NCBI GenBank assembly: GCA_947498815.1 | Contig: CANMLU010000007.1 | Span: 243,854-307,853, forward strand | Direction: 5' to 3' | From: an uncultured Aquimarina sp. | GTDB lineage: Bacteria; Bacteroidota; Bacteroidia; Flavobacteriales; Flavobacteriaceae | Length of the DNA: 64,000 bases | Shown here: positions 29,958 through 37,790 of the stretch, piece after piece | How the letters are laid out: each line of letters opens with the position of its first letter | How positions within the stretch are numbered: position 1 is the stretch's first letter | Made by a program: the position numbers and the translations under genes | The notes under the pieces: model-generated | Database searches by the model: none | Told to the model about the DNA's origin: nothing | The model's input: the letters and a program-made list of their open reading frames with translations, nothing else

Positions 29958-30623
29958 ATGCAATATTTCACTGAAGATTTTGTAGCATTTTTTGAGGAAT
30001 TGGCCAAAAACAATCATAAGGATTGGTTTCATGCGCATAAAAAAAGATATGAATCCAGTATCAAAAAACCTTTCGAAGTATTCGTTGGCGAACTTATCCA
30101 AGAGATACAGAAACATGATGCTGATCTGCAGATTGCCCCCAAGGATTGTATTTTACGGATTAATAAAGACATACGGTTTTCAAAGGATAAGTCTCCATAT
30201 AATTTGCATTCTACAGCATTTATTTCAAAAGGCGGACGAAAGGATAAAAGTATTCCTGGGGTTTTTCTCAGATTTTCTCCAGAAATGATCGGTATTATGG
30301 GAGGTTGTTTTGGGCCTTCAAAAGAACAACTTCATAACCTTAGAACTGCAATTAATAAAAATCCGAATGCACTCAGGAAATTATTGGCAAATAAAGATTT
30401 TGTCCAAAAATTTGGTGAGATTAGGGGTGAGCAAATGAAACGTATTCCAAAAGAATGGAAAGAACTCTGTGAGAAAGAACCTTTGATTGCCAATAAGCAA
30501 TTTTATTTTGTAGCCGAAGAGGCTCCCGATCTTATAACGAGCACATCCTTGATCAAAGAAATAATGGCGTATTGGAAAACTATGCGCCCTGTGAATGAAT
30601 ATCTAACAAAAGCAATCACATAA
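29958..30623 (+). CDS. DUF2461 (TIGR02453-type) protein
   Basis: 221 residues. The diagnostic start FTEDFVAFFEELAKNNHKDWFHAHKKRYE is followed by LRINKDIRFSKDKSPYNLHSTAFISKGGR and PGVFLRFSPEMIGIMGGCFGPSKEQLHNLR, all typical of this family. It has no established function. It is eight bases upstream of the TfoX-like gene, so they likely form an operon. Confidence 0.9.
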   Translation: MQYFTEDFVAFFEELAKNNHKDWFHAHKKRYESSIKKPFEVFVGELIQEIQKHDADLQIAPKDCILRINKDIRFSKDKSPYNLHSTAFISKGGRKDKSIPGVFLRFSPEMIGIMGGCFGPSKEQLHNLRTAINKNPNALRKLLANKDFVQKFGEIRGEQMKRIPKEWKELCEKEPLIANKQFYFVAEEAPDLITSTSLIKEIMAYWKTMRPVNEYLTKAIT

Positions 30624-30630
30624 ACTAATT

Positions 30631-31011
30631 ATGGCATACAATGAATTTATTGCCGATCGTATTCGTCAGATCTTTAAAGAACGAAAAGCCAATTTCTACG
30701 AAAAGAAAATGATGGGCGGTCTATGCTTTATGGTAGAGGATAAAATGTGCTGTGGGATCCATTGGGATAAGAAAAAAGAAATGGATCTACTCATGGCCAG
30801 AATTGGCCCAGAAGCGACCGAAGAAGCAATGAAAAGAGAAGGATGCCTGCCTATGGATTTTACTGGTAGGCCCATGAAAAGCTTTGTTTTTGTCTCTCCA
30901 GATGGTTTTGATTTGGATATAGATCTAGAATATTGGGTGCAATTGTGTTTGGATTTTAATCCTTTGGCAAAAATGAGTAAAAAAAGATCACATAATCCTA
31001 AAAATAAATAA
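30631..31011 (+). CDS. TfoX N-terminal domain protein
   Basis: 126 residues, only the TfoX/Sxy N-terminal type domain: IRQIFKERKANFYEKKMMGGLCFMVEDKMCCGIHWDKKKEMDLLMARIGPE and GRPMKSFVFVSPDG. In Gammaproteobacteria TfoX activates competence genes, but stand-alone N-terminal domains in Bacteroidota have no proven role there. The Lys-rich tail ends in a short basic patch. Confidence 0.85.
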   Translation: MAYNEFIADRIRQIFKERKANFYEKKMMGGLCFMVEDKMCCGIHWDKKKEMDLLMARIGPEATEEAMKREGCLPMDFTGRPMKSFVFVSPDGFDLDIDLEYWVQLCLDFNPLAKMSKKRSHNPKNK

Positions 31012-31060
31012 AGACATCTTCCCAAATCTTTACTGATTTTCTCTTCTCGTTCCAATACTT

Positions 31061-31082
31061 AAAAGGATTCCTTACTTTTGGA
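31061..31082 (+). promoter_or_regulatory. Regulator promoter box 1
   Basis: AAGGATTCCTT (an inverted repeat with one central base, 31063-31073) runs into the -7 box TACTTTTG (31073-31080). The same box stands before the second regulator gene base for base, and before the third and fourth with small changes. Confidence 0.7.
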
Positions 31083-31103
31083 TGTTAATACACATCCGTT
31101 AGA

Positions 31104-32711
31104 ATGATTTTTTGTTGCACACGATTCTTATCTATACATCTGGCCGTATTATTGTTTTATCTACTTTTTGGAAGTAATTATATTTTTGCTCAGGGCAATG
31201 ATAATGATACCGTAAAAGAATATCTCAAACAGGCAAAAACTTTTTACTTTTCTGAAGATTACGAAAAGAGTATAGAACTATACAGTAAAGCAGGAACAAT
31301 AGCAGAAAAGCTCCATGATTATAAGACAATGTGTATTGCCAACACTATGATTGGACATGCACATCTAATGAATGGAAAGAATCAAGAGGCCTTAGATTCT
31401 TATTATTTTTCTCTTGATATCGCTAAGAGAAATAAGGATTTGGGGCAAGAATTAAAGGCAAATTCTGGACTTATTATAGTTTTAAAACGAATGAATCAAT
31501 TGGATAAAGCACTTGTAATTGTTCGACAAATGCTAAGATCCATCGATAAAACACCTTTAAAGAACTCAAAGAATCATGTAAACATATTAACTACAAGTAG
31601 CGAGATATATCTGGAGAAAGAGCAATATGATTCGGTACTATATTATGCCGACCAAGGGGTCACATTGAGTCAAGCCCTGGATTACAAAGTGGGACTAGTG
31701 GATTTATATGTTAAGAAGGGAATGACATTTTATTATAAGGAGAACTATGAACAATCCTTTGATTATTTGTTTAAAGCACAAGAAATATTGCAAGAACATG
31801 ATATAAATAATGAGTTTTACCCCACAGTAAATAGTAACTATTTTCTTGCTCGTTGTTATTATAAATTAAAATCTTACGATAAAGCAATCAATAAATTGCT
31901 TAATACGGTGGAATTTGTGAAAGAAGCCGATTTAAGCAAACCCCCCGTTATTCAATCATATCTACTGTTAGCCAGTTGTTATGGAGAAAAGAAAGACTTT
32001 GAAAAAGCATTGTACTGGCATAATGAATACCAGAGGTTGAACAAAAATTATCAAAAGAATAAAGACAAAACGGTAAGTACGATTTATGAAAAAGAAGCTC
32101 AAAAGCTCGAGATAGAGATAGCAACTCTAAGAGATGCACAAGTCACTAGTAAAAGAAATAAAAGATATACCTATATAGGATTTGTACTTCTTTTGATGAT
32201 ATTATTGTTTTTTGTGTTTAGACATTTCAGGATACAAAAGGCAAATAAGGTATTGTTTGAGGGCCTTATGCAACAAATAAATCAGTTAGAAACCCAAGAA
32301 CCAAAATCACCTGGCCGCAAAGAAACAGGAAAAGACATTGTCATTGATGGTGATAAGGTTGAGGAAATTTTAAGAAGCCTTAATAAGCTTGAAGCACAAG
32401 AATATTTTTTAAAACCCGATTGCAATTTGACTACAATGTCAAAAAAAGTAAAAACCAATGTTACGTATCTCTCCAGGGTCATAAATATACATAAGCACAA
32501 GAATTTTAATGATTACCTCAATGATTTGAGGATTGAGTATGTATTAAAGAGACTTAAGGATGATAAAAAATTCAGGCTGTTTTCTGTAAAATCTATTGCA
32601 AATGAGATCGGGTATAAAAGTGACTATTCTTTTGCGAAACATTTTAAGGCAAAAACTGGTCTTAACCCATCCTATTATATCAAGAAGATCAAACAACAAG
32701 AACTGCAATAA
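31104..32711 (+). CDS. TPR-TM-AraC one-component regulator, paralogue 1
   Basis: 535 residues. Signal peptide (about 1-30, ending YIFAQ), TPR helices (about 35-330, for example NQEALDSYYFSLDIAKRN, NQLDKALVIVRQMLRS), a charged coiled segment, one membrane helix (about 356-373) and a C-terminal AraC-type HTH (about 430-535: LTTMSKKVKTNVTYLSRVI, SVKSIANEIGYKSDYSFAKHFKAKTGLNPSYYI). This topology puts the TPR sensor in the periplasm and the DNA-binding part in the cytoplasm. It precedes three GG-leader peptide genes. A peptide-sensing role is inference. Confidence 0.9.
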   Translation: MIFCCTRFLSIHLAVLLFYLLFGSNYIFAQGNDNDTVKEYLKQAKTFYFSEDYEKSIELYSKAGTIAEKLHDYKTMCIANTMIGHAHLMNGKNQEALDSYYFSLDIAKRNKDLGQELKANSGLIIVLKRMNQLDKALVIVRQMLRSIDKTPLKNSKNHVNILTTSSEIYLEKEQYDSVLYYADQGVTLSQALDYKVGLVDLYVKKGMTFYYKENYEQSFDYLFKAQEILQEHDINNEFYPTVNSNYFLARCYYKLKSYDKAINKLLNTVEFVKEADLSKPPVIQSYLLLASCYGEKKDFEKALYWHNEYQRLNKNYQKNKDKTVSTIYEKEAQKLEIEIATLRDAQVTSKRNKRYTYIGFVLLLMILLFFVFRHFRIQKANKVLFEGLMQQINQLETQEPKSPGRKETGKDIVIDGDKVEEILRSLNKLEAQEYFLKPDCNLTTMSKKVKTNVTYLSRVINIHKHKNFNDYLNDLRIEYVLKRLKDDKKFRLFSVKSIANEIGYKSDYSFAKHFKAKTGLNPSYYIKKIKQQELQ

Positions 32712-32749
32712 TACACCACCCTATTTTAGGTAAAATAGGGTGGTGTATT
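32710..32749. terminator. Terminator after regulator 1
   Basis: AATACACCACCCTATTTT pairs with its full complement around AGGT/short loop. It directly follows the stop codon. A related CCCTATTTT...AAAATAGGG hairpin follows regulator 2, and TCTATTTT...AAAATAGA follows regulator 5. Confidence 0.75.
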
Positions 32750-32863
32750 TACTAATATATTAAGGAAACAATTATATTTCTTAACGAAATACAATTCGTA
32801 CTTCCGAAGAAGTTCAGAAGAATTAATTAGGGGTTGTACACACTAACATTAAATTATTAATTC

Positions 32864-33013
32864 ATGAAAAAACAAAACAAAAACAAAGTAAGTCTCAACA
32901 AGTTAACTATCACGAAGATAAATACTGATACACTAAGAAAGGTTGAAGGTGGAAGTAGTGTTCCTACGATAACCGATAAAGTCGCTGGGGTGATATGTGA
33001 TAATGCACATTAA
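32864..33013 (+). CDS. GG-leader peptide, KLTI type (peptide 1)
   Basis: 49 residues: basic leader with VSLNKLTITKINTDTLRKVEGG, then core SSVPTITDKVAGVICDNAH. The LxLxKLTIxKIN...GG leader resembles class I lanthipeptide precursors described in Bacteroidota (pinensin-like), and the core has several Ser/Thr upstream of one Cys, enough for one thioether ring. Two paralogues with the same leader occur at 35531 and 47730, each first after a regulator gene. A strong terminator follows. Confidence 0.75.
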   Translation: MKKQNKNKVSLNKLTITKINTDTLRKVEGGSSVPTITDKVAGVICDNAH

Positions 33014-33030
33014 CAAAAAAACACCATGTA

Positions 33031-33058
33031 AACCCTGTAAAAGCAACAGGGTTTTTTT
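33031..33058 (+). terminator. Terminator after peptide 1
   Basis: AACCCTGT and ACAGGGTT pair around a short loop and end in seven T, 17 bases after the peptide stop. Confidence 0.85.
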
Positions 33059-33167
33059 ATACCCAATATTCTTTAATATAGGGTAAGTAACTTTTTTTAA
33101 CCTTCTCACACTCCCTACATTAGTGCCATAATCGAGATGATTATTGATTAACAATTTCGATTAAAAA

Positions 33168-33200
33168 GGGAAAGCCGAAAACCTTAATCTAGAGTAGGTA
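33168..33200 (+). promoter_or_regulatory. Conserved direct-repeat element, copy 1
   Basis: GGGAAAGCCGAAAACC followed after a few bases by AGAGTAGG, 19 bases before peptide 2. Similar blocks lie before peptides 4, 5 and 9 and, inverted, before the lipoprotein at 41807. The two half-sites (GGnnnGCC and GAGTAGG) start about 22-23 bases apart, a spacing typical of AraC-type binding sites. Confidence 0.65.
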
Positions 33201-33216
33201 ATTAAAACTTAGTATC

Positions 33217-33381
33217 ATGTTTAATAACATTTTAAATTTAGAAGGAGTAACAACAATGAACAAAACCGCTCAACAATCCATTCAAGGGGGTGAGGATGAT
33301 CATCAAACAGCAGGAGATGTACAAGCATACTTAGATTGTCTTCGAAATGGAGGTAACTGGTGTCATCCAAATATGCATTAA
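33217..33381 (+). CDS. GG-leader peptide, NILN type (peptide 2)
   Basis: 54 residues: leader MFNNILNLEGVTTMNKTAQQ ending SIQGG, then a core of 29 residues with two cysteines (YLDCLRNGGNWCHPNMH) and an acidic start. The leader is nearly identical to that of peptide 5 (35894), while the cores differ, which is the usual pattern of exported or modified precursor peptides. It lies just behind element copy 1. No modifying enzyme is adjacent. Confidence 0.72.
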   Translation: MFNNILNLEGVTTMNKTAQQSIQGGEDDHQTAGDVQAYLDCLRNGGNWCHPNMH

Positions 33382-33460
33382 TATTTAAGCTCCTCTAGAA
33401 AATTTTTCCAGGAGTCTTTTAGATAGATTCCTGTAATCAAGTATAACTATAAAATAAATT

Positions 33461-33658
33461 ATGATGATCAAAAATCTCTTAAACGTAAAAGGAGCTGTTG
33501 TAATCAATAGAGATGCTCAAAAATCAATACATGGAGGATCCTATGGATGTAATGTAGCACGCAAATGCTTTAATGACTATGAGTGTTGCTCTGGGGTATG
33601 TGGTGTCGAAAAAATTATTTTGGGTAGGCCGGTAATTATTTCAGTTTGTGCCATGTAA
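33461..33658 (+). CDS. GG-leader peptide with knottin-like cysteine pattern (peptide 3)
   Basis: 65 residues (a second ATG follows directly). Leader MIKNLLNVKGAVVINRDAQK..SIHGG, then a core beginning SYGCNVARKCFNDYECCSGVC and ending in ISVCAM. The six cysteines are spaced CX5CX5CCX3CX15C, the C-C-CC-C-C order of inhibitor-cystine-knot peptides; the ECCSGVC segment is very like knottins from animals and plants. A paralogue with the same pattern lies at 36599. A terminator follows at 33677-33716. A folded, disulfide-rich exported peptide is the best reading. Confidence 0.75.
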   Translation: MMIKNLLNVKGAVVINRDAQKSIHGGSYGCNVARKCFNDYECCSGVCGVEKIILGRPVIISVCAM

Positions 33659-33676
33659 AATATACCTCGATGTATT

Positions 33677-33716
33677 AAAACTCCCTTATCGAATGACTCG
33701 TTAAGGGAGTTTTTTT
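33677..33716 (+). terminator. Terminator after peptide 3
   Basis: AAAACTCCCTTA and TAAGGGAGTTTT pair around a 12-base loop and end in a T run, 18 bases after the stop. Confidence 0.85.
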
Positions 33717-33734
33717 GTGATTATACTCCAATTT

Positions 33735-33756
33735 AAAAGGATTCCTTACTTTTGGA
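33735..33756 (+). promoter_or_regulatory. Regulator promoter box 2
   Basis: Identical over 22 bases to the box at 31061: inverted repeat AAGGATTCCTT running into TACTTTTG (33747-33754). It shows that the longer frame starting with TTG at 33752 is not the real start of the next gene. Confidence 0.75.
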
Positions 33757-33778
33757 TAATCACACAATATCCTTTGGC

Positions 33779-35386
33779 ATGACGTTTCGGAATACACGAG
33801 TTTTATCCATAAACCTGTTCTTAGTTTTGGTTTTGGGTTTTCATACTATCATCGCACAAGACGATGATATCGCTATAGCATTAAAATATATTCAAGAGGG
33901 TGAGTCTTATTATAATTCCGATGATTTTGAAAAGAGTATAGAATTTTTTAACAAAGCAGAGGTTATAGCGAATGCATCCAAAAGTGATACACTTATGTGT
34001 ATTGCCCAAACCATGAAAGGGCATGCGTATATGATGGGAGGTAATAACCAAAAAGCTTTGGATTCATATTACGATGCCTTGGCTATAACCCAAAAAAAAG
34101 GATATTTGGATCGTGAGGTTATCGTAAATTCGGGGCTTATACTGGTGTTAAAAAGAATGAATCAATTGGATAAAGCCCATACGATTGCTTCGCAAATGAT
34201 AACATCTATTGATAAAACATCTTTTAAGAATACTCAAAATCATGTCAATATTCTTACCACAGTTGGTGATATCTATTTGGCACGAGAACAATACGATTCG
34301 GTATTGTCTTTTGCAGAACAAGGAATTACTATAAGTCGTACGCTGGATTATAAAGAAGGGCTGCTGGACTTATACATAAAAAAAGGAATGATATACTACT
34401 ATAAAAAGAAGTATGACGAGTCCTTAACATATTTGTTTGATGCGCAAAACATTTTACAGCATCATGAGGTAATAAACAAGTTCTTTCCGATAGTAAATAG
34501 TAATTATTTTTTGGCAAGTTGTTATTATGAACAAGGGATTTATGACAAGGCCATAGTTACGTTGCTTCAAACAATTAACATACTTAAAGAAGGGGATTTG
34601 ATGAAACCCCCTGTGATTCAAACCCATCTATTATTAGCCAATTGTTATCGGGCACAAAAAGATTTTGAGAAAGCATTGCATTGGAATAGCGAGTATATGC
34701 GTCTGACCAAAAATTTTCAAGCAGAAAAAGACGAGACCGTGAATAAGATTTTTGAAAAGGAAGCTCAAAAACTTGAAGGAGAAATTGAAAATTTAAAAAA
34801 CGAACAAGAAGCGAATGCTAAAATCAAAACATATGGTGCGTTTGGGTTAATTGTATTGGCACTGGTTGTATTGTTGCTAGCCTATAGATATTACAAAGGA
34901 AAAAAATCCAATAAAATACGATTTGATGATCTGATGCAAAAAATTAATGACTTAGAAATTCAGGAAAAAGAACCTAATAGTGATGTTATAAAAGAAATAT
35001 CGATCGATGATGATAAGATTTTGGCCATACTAAAAGGCTTGGACAGGTTAGAGGGTCAAGAGTTTTTTTTACGATCCGATTGTAATCTACGGGCGATGGC
35101 CAAAAAGACAAAAACTAATGCTACGTATTTATCCAAAATCATCAATATCCATAAAGAGAAGAATTTTAACGACTATATCAATGATTTAAGAATAAACTAT
35201 GTGTTAAAGAGGCTCAAAAATGATAGAAAATTCAGATCATTTTCAATCAAATCTATTGCCACCGAGATTGGATATAAAAGTGACTACTCCTTTACTAAAC
35301 ATTTTAAGGCAAAAACAGGGTTAAATCCATCGTACTACATAAAGAACTTAGAGGGTCAGCAAAAGCAATATGAAAACATGTTTTAA
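33779..35386 (+). CDS. TPR-TM-AraC one-component regulator, paralogue 2
   Basis: 535 residues from the ATG at 33779, the same length as paralogue 1; the TTG at 33752 falls inside the promoter box. Signal peptide ends near HTIIAQ, TPRs follow (NQKALDSYYDALAITQKKG, NQLDKAHTIASQMITS), one membrane helix (YGAFGLIVLALVVLLLAYRYY) and an AraC-type HTH with FSIKSIATEIGYKSDYSFTKHFKAKTGLNPSYYIK. The sensor part is clearly related to paralogue 1 but more diverged than the HTH. It precedes four GG-leader peptide genes. Confidence 0.9.
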   Translation: MTFRNTRVLSINLFLVLVLGFHTIIAQDDDIAIALKYIQEGESYYNSDDFEKSIEFFNKAEVIANASKSDTLMCIAQTMKGHAYMMGGNNQKALDSYYDALAITQKKGYLDREVIVNSGLILVLKRMNQLDKAHTIASQMITSIDKTSFKNTQNHVNILTTVGDIYLAREQYDSVLSFAEQGITISRTLDYKEGLLDLYIKKGMIYYYKKKYDESLTYLFDAQNILQHHEVINKFFPIVNSNYFLASCYYEQGIYDKAIVTLLQTINILKEGDLMKPPVIQTHLLLANCYRAQKDFEKALHWNSEYMRLTKNFQAEKDETVNKIFEKEAQKLEGEIENLKNEQEANAKIKTYGAFGLIVLALVVLLLAYRYYKGKKSNKIRFDDLMQKINDLEIQEKEPNSDVIKEISIDDDKILAILKGLDRLEGQEFFLRSDCNLRAMAKKTKTNATYLSKIINIHKEKNFNDYINDLRINYVLKRLKNDRKFRSFSIKSIATEIGYKSDYSFTKHFKAKTGLNPSYYIKNLEGQQKQYENMF

Positions 35387-35387
35387 A

Positions 35388-35417
35388 CACCCTATTTTGT
35401 TCAAAATAGGGAAGTGT
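35388..35417. terminator. Terminator after regulator 2
   Basis: ACACCCTATTTT pairs with AAAATAGGGAAGTGT across a short loop, directly after the stop; related in sequence to the hairpin behind regulator 1. Confidence 0.65.
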
Positions 35418-35475
35418 AACTAGTATTAATTCCCTTAAAAAAGTACCTTCTTACCGTAGTTATTAATATAGCTCT

Positions 35476-35508
35476 GGCGGATCCCGAAAAGCCATAAAAG
35501 AGTAAGGG
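35476..35508 (+). promoter_or_regulatory. Conserved direct-repeat element, copy 2 (diverged)
   Basis: GGCGGATCCCGAAAAGCC followed by AGAGTAAGG, 22 bases before peptide 4. It keeps the CCGAAAA and GAGTA blocks of the other copies. Confidence 0.5.
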
Positions 35509-35530
35509 TAATTAACTAATCGTATATCCC

Positions 35531-35689
35531 ATGAAAACACAACACACAAATAAAATAAACCTTAAAAAGCTTACTATTGCTAGAATAAGTATAGATGGAT
35601 TGAAGAATATTAAGGGAGGGAGTAGTATACCCACTAGACGCGTAAATGAAGGTCCATTCGACGATGGTATTTGTTATGAAGTACATTAA
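35531..35689 (+). CDS. GG-leader peptide, KLTI type (peptide 4)
   Basis: 52 residues. Leader with INLKKLTIARISIDGLKNIKGG, core SSIPTRRVNEGPFDDGICYEVH. The first core residues SSIPT repeat the SSVPT of peptide 1, and again one Cys sits near the C-terminus (GICYEVH versus GVICDNAH). Single-cysteine cores with upstream Ser/Thr fit one lanthionine ring if a dehydratase exists elsewhere; a dimerising or unmodified pheromone would also fit. Confidence 0.75.
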   Translation: MKTQHTNKINLKKLTIARISIDGLKNIKGGSSIPTRRVNEGPFDDGICYEVH

Positions 35690-35710
35690 TTCAAAAAGAT
35701 AACACTATAT

Positions 35711-35736
35711 ACCCTGCAAATTGCAGGGTTTTTTTA
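35711..35736 (+). terminator. Terminator after peptide 4
   Basis: ACCCTGCAA pairs with TTGCAGGGT with almost no loop and is followed by seven T, 21 bases after the stop. Confidence 0.85.
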
Positions 35737-35791
35737 TGCCCTATTTTGTTCAATTTGGCCAGGCCGCTCTTTCTTTACGCCACAATCCTGC

Positions 35792-35874
35792 ATACATTGA
35801 GATCACAATCAACGAATTATTGATCGATTAATTTTTTGAAAAAGGGGTAGCCGAAAACCTGTACACAGAGTAGG
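35792..35874 (+). promoter_or_regulatory. Conserved upstream region with direct-repeat element, copy 3
   Basis: TACATTGAGATCACAATCAA (35794-35813) is shared exactly with 47986-48005. About 35 bases later comes GGGGTAGCCGAAAACC...AGAGTAGG (35845-35874), nearly the same as at 48035-48063. Peptide 5 starts 19 bases after it. Two conserved blocks at fixed distance argue for a promoter with a regulator site, or for a conserved 5' leader RNA. Confidence 0.7.
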
Positions 35875-35893
35875 CCATTTAAACAAAATAATT

Positions 35894-36058
35894 ATGCTTA
35901 ACAACATTTTAAATTTAGAAGGAGTAACAACGGTGAGTAAAAATGCTCAGCAATCTATAAAAGGGGGTACAATTCACTATGGAGATTTTGGGACCTGCCA
36001 AAGATTTTGTGCAGGATCATGTAATATATCTGGTAGATGTTTCCAATTTGAAAAATAA
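35894..36058 (+). CDS. GG-leader peptide with CX3CX3CX5C core (peptide 5)
   Basis: 54 residues. Leader MLNNILNLEGVTTVSKNAQQ ending SIKGG, core TIHYGDFGTCQRFCAGSCNI then SGRCFQFEK. The cysteine spacing CX3CX3CX5C is repeated in peptide 6 (SCIAHCAGHCSLSGICYEF). Two disulfides or thioether/sactionine-type links are possible; no maturase is adjacent. A very strong terminator follows. Confidence 0.75.
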   Translation: MLNNILNLEGVTTVSKNAQQSIKGGTIHYGDFGTCQRFCAGSCNISGRCFQFEK

Positions 36059-36065
36059 TCTTTTG

Positions 36066-36095
36066 ACCCCGGGCTATTATCCCGGGGTTTTTTTG
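36066..36095 (+). terminator. Terminator after peptide 5
   Basis: ACCCCGGG and CCCGGGGT pair around seven bases and end in seven T; unusually GC-rich for this region. Confidence 0.9.
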
Positions 36096-36367
36096 ATAAA
36101 AAACTTTAAGGATGTGAGTTCAGGATAAGAAGGGCTTAGATATAAAACTACTATTTTTTCATTAGTGTTTTAAGTTTCCTCTCCCTCTGGGAGAGGATTA
36201 AGGTGAGGGTGATTACTATGAAAAACCCTCATCCTAGCCTTCTCTCAGAGGGAGAAGGAACCAATTTAGTTTATAAATAACCAAATAAAACAGTCAAATT
36301 TATATCCAATTCACTTCACTAAGTTTTAAAACATAATCATCTAATACTAATCATAAAATCAAACACA
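36096..36367. repeat. Intergenic stretch with inverted REP-like repeat
   Basis: TCCCTCTGGGAGAGGATTAAGG at 36180-36203 is answered by the inverted CCTTCTCTCAGAGGGAGAAGG at 36238-36260, each arm itself a small palindrome. Related gagaggg palindromes are at 42130-42152, 43081-43113 and 43220-43255. No gene is visible; peptide 6 starts behind it. Confidence 0.6.
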
Positions 36368-36517
36368 ATGATCAAAAACATTTTAAACGTAGAAGGCATC
36401 AAAACATTAAACAAGAATCAACAACAATCCATTAGCGGAGGGGAATACTATAGTTGTATTGCACATTGCGCAGGACATTGTTCACTATCTGGGATATGTT
36501 ATGAATTTATAAAGTAA
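36368..36517 (+). CDS. GG-leader peptide with CX3CX3CX5C core (peptide 6)
   Basis: 49 residues. Leader MIKNILNVEGIKTLNKNQQQ ending SISGG, core EYYSCIAHCAGHCSLSGICY then EFIK. It shares its cysteine spacing with peptide 5 although the other core residues differ, so the pattern is under selection. Two His lie between the cysteines, so metal binding is an alternative to disulfides. A hairpin with T run follows at 36528-36566. Confidence 0.74.
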   Translation: MIKNILNVEGIKTLNKNQQQSISGGEYYSCIAHCAGHCSLSGICYEFIK

Positions 36518-36598
36518 TTCATAAAAGGCTGCCTGAGAAATATACTTTTTGGGCAGTCTGTCTTTTTTAGAAAATAGTAACCATAAAAATCAAACACA

Positions 36599-36793
36599 AT
36601 GATCAAAAATATTGTAAACATAACGGGAGTAGTTGTTCTTAAAAAAGAACATCAAAAATCTGTTTTTGGAGGGATACATAATTGTAATGTAGCTCGTAAA
36701 TGCTTTACTAATTATGAGTGCTGCTCTGGAATATGTGGAGTAGAAAAAATAATCAACGGTAGACCTGTAGTATTATCTATTTGCGCTTTGTAA
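36599..36793 (+). CDS. GG-leader peptide with knottin-like cysteine pattern (peptide 7)
   Basis: 64 residues. Leader MIKNIVNITGVVVLKKEHQK ending SVFGG, core starting IHNCNVARKCFTNYECCSGIC and ending LSICAL. All six cysteines match peptide 3 in spacing (CX5CX5CCX3CX15C), and the GVEKII.GRPV segment between Cys 5 and Cys 6 is conserved. The two genes lie in different regulator cassettes, so the pair arose with cassette duplication. Mature peptide would be about 39 residues. Confidence 0.75.
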   Translation: MIKNIVNITGVVVLKKEHQKSVFGGIHNCNVARKCFTNYECCSGICGVEKIINGRPVVLSICAL

Positions 36794-36886
36794 AGTAACA
36801 ACTTTAATTTCGAAAACCTTGAGCTTAACCGAATACCGTTTTGACTCAACCCTGTGGGTGCAAACTTGCGTCATGTAAAGTTATAC

Positions 36887-37790
36887 CAACACCCTACAAA
36901 AACAGCCATAAGTTATGTAACCTATAGCCGTTTTCTATTTCTTATTATTGTCCTACCAATCTTTGACGGCATCTGTCGCAGAGGAGCTAACTGGGTTCAA
37001 AAAATTCACATATTTATTAAAAGCCTCGAATTAATGAGGCTTTCATTTTAAGGATTTTTTCTATTATGAATTTTTATGTTACTCCTGTATTTCATTTCTC
37101 AATTTGTCTAATACAAAATCGGCATTACCTATATATATGATGGTTGGGTTAAACAAATTGGTGCCATATTTAATAAAAACTTTTATTTTATAGTCTTTTT
37201 TATCCCAAATTATAGAAGTAGGTTTTTCTTCAAAACTACATTCTTTACGTATTGCAAGGGTTGATTTTGATAGTATACCGGGATTAGTTTCAGTACCTCC
37301 AATATGGCCCGTATCTTCACTTATTATTTCGCCAGACTTATACATAACAACAGGAGAACCATATTCTTTAACCATTTCGTCATAAAATGACCGATCCACA
37401 ATTCTATTCATAGCAAATGAAAAGTTTTGTATGGTATCGTTTTTATCTGTGGATAAATAAAGAGTTTGATAGAATTCGCCCATAAAACGAAATTCTCCCT
37501 TAACGGTATAAACTTTAGAATAAGGAAGACTTTCATCATACAAGAGTTCCGCATCCACAACCTCGTTAATATGCTTGTATAATAAATATTCAAAATCTGA
37601 TTGTGTAATAAATGATAAGGTTAAAAGCCCTAAGAGGATTGTTTTCATAATTTATTCACCTTTAGTAGGTTTCTAATCAGGTATAAAAGTTTTTGGTTTT
37701 TTTATTTCCTTTATCTCATGCACCTTAACAAAACCATCTTTTCCTGCTATTCCATAAACCAATAAATGGTCTTTATTGATTTCTTTTATG
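36887..37790. repeat. Long direct repeat, copy A
   Basis: About 900 bases almost identical to 38495-39397 (offset 1607-1608 bases, a handful of substitutions and a small indel). The unit includes an intergenic part with two hairpins (36897-36930 and 37019-37044), the whole 189-residue gene, and the 3' end of the next gene. Confidence 0.9.
37079..37648 (-). CDS. Small exported protein, duplicated copy A
   Basis: 189 residues with a signal-like N-terminus (MKTILLGLLTLSFI). The mature part is beta-rich: YSKVYTVKGEFRFMGEFYQTLYLSTDKNDTIQNFSF, then EYGSPVVMYKSGEI and STLAIRKECSFEEKPTSIIWDKKDYKIKVFI. It differs from copy B (38686) at only a few residues and is a clear but distant paralogue of the 171-residue protein at 40105. 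Probably periplasmic. Repeated small exported proteins beside a modular lipoprotein suggest an immunity-like role, but no homologue is recognised. Confidence 0.75.
   Translation of the reverse strand: MKTILLGLLTLSFITQSDFEYLLYKHINEVVDAELLYDESLPYSKVYTVKGEFRFMGEFYQTLYLSTDKNDTIQNFSFAMNRIVDRSFYDEMVKEYGSPVVMYKSGEIISEDTGHIGGTETNPGILSKSTLAIRKECSFEEKPTSIIWDKKDYKIKVFIKYGTNLFNPTIIYIGNADFVLDKLRNEIQE

Noticed and set aside
36096-36262. Possible CRISPR-like array from repeated palindromes.
   Set aside because: Only two inverted copies, no regular spacing and no cas genes in the window.
36897-36930. Integron attC-like site in the duplicated hairpin between the exported-protein pairs.
   Set aside because: The hairpin lacks the GTTRRRY/RYYYAAC core pair, and no integrase is present.
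36854-37051. Plus-strand frame, repeated at 38441-38659.
   Set aside because: It lies in the duplicated intergenic hairpin region; its conservation is explained by the DNA duplication, and it has no gene-like features.
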